Below, piece by piece: positions 57,115 to 64,000 of a stretch of DNA of 64,000 nucleotides. Each line of letters opens with the position of its first letter. Position 1 is the stretch's first letter. A program made the position numbers and the translations under genes. The notes under the pieces were generated by a model that worked only from the letters and a program-made list of their open reading frames with translations, searched no databases and had not been told where the DNA came from. Source of the stretch: Megalonaias nervosa (lineage: Eukaryota; Mollusca; Bivalvia; Unionida; Unionidae); NCBI GenBank assembly GCA_016617855.1, contig JAECUM010000830.1:62001-126000 (forward strand), in the 5' to 3' direction.

Positions 57115-57255
57115 CCACAGGTATGTAACATAAGCATATTTTCCATAGGTATATAAGATGGGCACATTTTCCATAGATACATAACATAGGCTTATTTTCC
57201 ACATGTATATAATATAGGCATAGTTTCCATAGGTACATAACATGGGCATATTTAA
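57115..57255. repeat. 33-bp minisatellite, about 4 copies
   Basis: CATAGGTACATAACATAGGC and ATATTTTCCAT repeat with substitutions. Confidence 0.9.
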
Positions 57256-57289
57256 TTATTTCGAAAGCTTTCTTCAGCGACGCCAGACT

Positions 57290-58520
57290 GGGATACCGTA
57301 CTATACAAAGAAAAACAAACTATCCGCAGGCTCTCGAGCGCTTCGGGTACACATCCGTACATTTTCTCAGATGTCTCAATGAAAGTTGTTGCGGGCGTGG
57401 CTTACTTAAAACCACAAATGCCAGCGGAAGGCACCATATAGGTTTAATCGTCGGAAAAGCTAAGCTGGTGACGCAGCACGAAAACAATATTCCTAGACTC
57501 GAGTTATGTGAACAAGTATTGGTAACAGAAAGAGCGGTGCTGATTTTAGACGAAATGGACATCCAACTCGACGCCATCAAGTTCTACACTCACTGTAAGG
57601 TAGTGCTGGGGTACATACAAAACCAAGCCAAACGACTGTATGTGTACGTCAGCAACAAAGTGGAACGTATCAGGATCACGCGTCTAGAGCAGTGGCATTG
57701 CGTTCCTAACGATCCAAAACCAGCAGGCCACGCTACTAGGTCATTTCCCGCCGCTCATCTGACGTGCACGACTTGTCTATCAGGGTTGCCATTCCTCCAC
57801 TTTGTACAGCATAATGAATACGTCGGAGATCAGCTTCATCAACAAGAAAGAAGTCCCTAAAGGTATAACCTTAGAAAAATGGACCCAAGTAGCTACAACA
57901 AACGGTGGGAGGTACGGTTTACATGTATCAATATGCATGCTATTCACATTGAAATCATCGAGTCCATGGACACCTCGAGCTTCTTCAATGCAAATCCGGA
58001 GGTGCTTCTCGATTACAGGACCAGCTTAAGAACTTCAAGTTCCGAGTGCGGAACCAGTTTTGTTCGAGCATGTAAGAAGCTAAAGAACAAGACAACTGAT
58101 GGTGATAACAGCAGCATAAGAAATATTCATGTGACCAAGGCTGCACAGGGCTGTTCAACCCACCTTATTCTTCATATGTGGGTGGAGCCTGGGAACATGA
58201 TATTGGGGTTGCTCGCTGCATCTTAGACTCCATGCTCCGAGATATTGAGCCCACTCGACTCTCGCATGAAGTCCTCACAACTCTAATGGTCGAAGTTTCA
58301 GCTGTCGTTAACAGAAAAACTCTGGTTCCCGTGTCTACCGACCCAGAGTTGCCACTCATCCTGACTCCCACTACGCTTCTCAAAAGGTTAGCAAGACCTC
58401 AACGCCACACGGTAAGTATGACGCCAAAGACCTCTGTCAGTGGAGACATGTGCAAGCTTTGCCAACACGTTCTGGTATCGATGGAAATGGAAGTATCTCG
58501 CAATGGTTCAGTCTAATGGA
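57290..58520 (+). mobile_element. BEL/Pao retrotransposon pol fragment
   Basis: Plus strand, more G+C-rich than its flanks. It begins in the RNase H-like region (FSDVSMKVVAGVAYL, 57362-57410), then IPRLELCEQVLVTERAVL and VVLGYIQNQAKRLYVYVSNK with RLEQWHCVP. The integrase part (MHAIHIEIIESMDTSSFF, then SSECGTSFVRACKKL) and the C-terminal part (GGAWEHDIGVARCILDSMLR and LTTLMVEVSAVVNRKTLVPV) are typical of BEL/Pao pol. Several frameshifts separate these pieces. No gag, RT or LTRs are seen next to it. Confidence 0.88.
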
Positions 58521-59792
58521 CGGGATATTCAAGCAGGATATCTCATCTTACATGAGGTAACTAACACTTGCATGTTACAATCTGACCCTTCGATGACTCC
58601 GATCTAATTTTTCGATACTATCTGCCAATTTAGTCACTCATAACTTACACCACCGTAAAGAAGACAGTCCACATCTTTTCCTCATGTATAAGTACTAATT
58701 TAGAATGGCTACGTTTAGGCAAAGTTGATCAATGAACTCACAATATTACAATCATATTTTTCATTGATCTCCGCAGACTGTTAAATTAAAAATGATGTGT
58801 TGCTGCAGTGCCAATCGTGCAATGTTAAAGATACTCCTGAAATTTAATTTAAGAAAACAAAATTTGATACGTTACATAAAACTCAGACCAGGTTCACATT
58901 ATTGACGATTTATTTCATTATACAATGGATACTAAAATGATAAAAGATTAATGCCGATGTATTTTTTATCGTCATTACGAAATGATGAGATAAACTGCTG
59001 GTTAAATTCAAACACATAAACACAATTTATGTGATTTCATAATTCGAAATGTATTCATAGTTATACAAGCACATAACTATTTATTGATGTACAAACTAAA
59101 TCATATTTAGAATCGATCTTTGAGTTTCATTTCAGATGGAGTTTAGCAGTTTTCGGTTCTTTTATAAACTACAAAAGTATTTTAAATGTAAGAAGCAAAT
59201 GCCATAATTCTGGCGATATGCTTCTCTTGTCTCGAAAAGCATAAAAGTAAAATAAATTGCTTCAAGTGGAGCAGATCAAAGGCGATCGCCCACATCTCCT
59301 AAACTTCCAAAATGGGGCACTGATATGTCAAGGACTTTCACGTGGCCTTTTAATAGTGCATAAAAACGGAATATCAATGAATTACAAAGACAGAAAAACG
59401 TATCTATGGACGGATGGAGTTTAATGGATCGAATGCACAATACTGGCTACATCGTACCGGTTAAACACTGAATTCCAAAACTGACTAGACCCTGCATATT
59501 ATGGTTATTTTTTCAATGCAGATTGCGACTAAACGACGGTTGTACTATATGCTTGTAGATATTTACAGGTCATATTTTAATTTTATTTTTAAAACCTTTT
59601 ATTATAGCTATGGCTACTGTAAATCGTGATTCGCAGTTGGATCAAAATGTTACAAATATGTATTGTCGCTGTTTTAAGATTTATCATGACCTGAGTGATT
59701 CCGCAGACAGATGACATCTATCATTTAATCCATTCATCCTTTTATGATTTTTTAAATAGGATAATATGATAGTGATTACACGACAGAATAAA

Positions 59793-59837
<45 letters not shown>

Positions 59838-60110
59838 GTATGATATACCTCAATCCTTGTTGAAATGGTGTATTCTAGTTCCGATACACAAAAGGGAAGG
59901 CACTTTTCATTTGCTGGGTCTGTTTCAGCATGAAATGAAAACAAGCTTTAATTCCCATGATTCACGATATGGTAGATGAGCTAATAAATGGATTCTTTGG
60001 AATAGGTAAGAGCTATAACCAATGAATCTGCAAATGGAAATGTAACAAAAGAGAGGCATGCCGATCTGTTAAAAGCTTTAATTTTGTTTGAGAACACTGA
60101 TTATTCATGC
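58521..60110. other. No supported gene
   Basis: A+T-rich DNA. A minus-strand 72-bp segment near 59855-59926 is bounded by CAG and GTATAT and is open in one frame, but it has no family resemblance. Confidence 0.4.
59795..59836. repeat. (TTA)n microsatellite
   Basis: About 14 TTA trinucleotides. Confidence 0.95.
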
Positions 60111-60959
60111 TGTTATGTTTAATTTATATTATTTGTTGGTTTTTCTTAATGAGTATATGTTATGTACATTTGTATTTTGCACATTATCATTGTAAAAAAA
60201 TAAAGTTAATGGCGTACCCGATCAGTAAACAAAATATAACACATACCTAATATTTATCCATGATTGTGGATTAAATAATCAGATCATTATTAATTGTAAA
60301 CATGTTTACTTAAATCTGAGTTTAAGATAGTCTTGATTCTGACCTTAAAAACTTTCAGACTGGAAATTCCCTGTTAAGGTGACAGGGTATTCCCAGAAGA
60401 TGTTAATTGCAATCTAGGTCAAATAGAAGGATCTATAATCTTGTTTGCATAAGAATTATTCATTCTTGCCTTACCATCTGAAGCAGAATTAGTCTTGTTA
60501 TTGTGTTCATTTCTGAATTTGGATGGAATTATTAATCAAATTATAATTCACTGGAAGTACAAAACGTTCAATAATATTTTTGGACTTAAACATTACTTTG
60601 GAATTATAGTGAATTCAGCCAAGAACATTTGGACTATATTATTGTGAAACATCCAAAGACTGTTAACACATCACCACATTCCAGATCATTGGCACATTAG
60701 CATATTCGAGACTACATGCGCATCATCACATTCAGTATTGGAACATATTTGGTACACCACTGGAATTCAACTGGAACTTCATACGTCTGGACTTGTGATA
60801 TAACTTTTAGGACTAGTTGTGATTTAATTCAGAATACTTTAAGTTCTTTCTAAATTTTCACCGTGTATTCTACCGAAATAAATTATCTGTTGAATTTTAC
60901 AAAACTTGTTGGTTTTCGCGCTTTTCTGTTACTTAGTTTAAGACCATACAGTCGTAACA
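60111..60959 (+). mobile_element. Solo LTR related to the Gmr1-like LTR
   Basis: It starts TGTTATGTTTAATTTATATT and ends GTCGTAACA. Its last 90 bp (AATAAATTATCTGTTGAATT, TTACAAAACTTGTTGG) align with the end of the Gmr1-like LTR in transcription sense (AATAAATTATTCTGTTAAAA, TTTACAAAGCTTGTTGG). Orientation is plus, opposite to the full element. No internal region or clear target duplication. Confidence 0.7.
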
Positions 60960-61006
60960 ATGAATAAAATCACAATAGTGTTGATATTTGGTATATACTT
61001 CACATA

Positions 61007-61024
61007 ATAATAATAATAAATGAG

Positions 61025-61063
<39 letters not shown>
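61007..61063. repeat. (ATA)n microsatellite
   Basis: (ATA)n interrupted once by a GAGT-containing spacer. Confidence 0.95.

Positions 61064-64000
<2,937 letters not shown>

Noticed and set aside
59855..59926. Candidate 72-bp exon with CAG and GTATAT borders on the minus strand
   Set aside because: It is open in one frame only, with no match to CA or any family I know. Chance borders are frequent at this length.

Overview
This is a eukaryotic, strongly A+T-rich, intron- and repeat-dominated window. It most likely comes from a marine invertebrate, probably a mollusc. That placing is an inference from the mix of a tandem secreted-type carbonic anhydrase pair, tRNA-headed SINE families, about 160-bp satellites and a Gmr1-like Ty3/gypsy element. 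It rests on no single diagnostic gene. There is no bacterial-style gene layout, and nearly all long open frames are transposon remnants or tandem-repeat read-through.

The only host genes I can support are two tandem alpha-carbonic anhydrase (CA) genes on the minus strand, split into small exons by very large introns. CA-A (upstream) has exons at 54822-54970, 31148-31246, 29857-29923 and 29242-29414. CA-B (downstream) has exons at 18746-18781 (a 36-bp micro-exon), 15932-16099, 14343-14488, 3887-3979 and 2643-2709. All exons have AG/GT borders and compatible phases. Equivalent exons in the two genes have nearly equal lengths (149/146, 99/93, 67/67). Zinc-ligand motifs are intact in both. The first exons of CA-A and the last exons of both genes were not found, and CA-B probably runs off the left edge.

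Layout. 1-5.9 kb: 3' part of CA-B with minisatellites. 6.6-10.9 kb: a decayed DNA transposon with long inverted termini and OTU-like and PHD-like remnants. 13-19 kb: the 5' half of CA-B with several minisatellites. 19-23 kb: about 160-bp satellite, a derived 30-bp minisatellite, SINEs and foldback elements. 26.2-27.4 kb: a 26-bp minisatellite. 28.3-31.3 kb: the 3' exons of CA-A. 34.0-45.1 kb: one 44-bp minisatellite array split by two insertions, a 6.65-kb Gmr1-like LTR retrotransposon (minus) and a degenerate RTE-like LINE (plus). Both lie in the 23.6-kb intron of CA-A. 45.8-50.1 kb: more satellite, a SINE and a foldback. 52.4-54.2 kb: an LTR fragment and two foldbacks. 54.8 kb: CA-A exon. 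57.3-58.5 kb: a BEL/Pao pol fragment. 60.1-61.0 kb: a solo LTR. 61.5-64.0 kb: a CR1/L2-like LINE with a 710-codon open frame that leaves the window.

The most unusual feature is that two CA-B exons (3887-3979 and 14343-14488) have their 3' splice site plus first exon bases amplified into tandem arrays (47-bp and 57-bp units). This gives rows of decoy acceptor sites directly upstream of the true exon. The donor end of a CA-A exon is also duplicated, in a larger unit.
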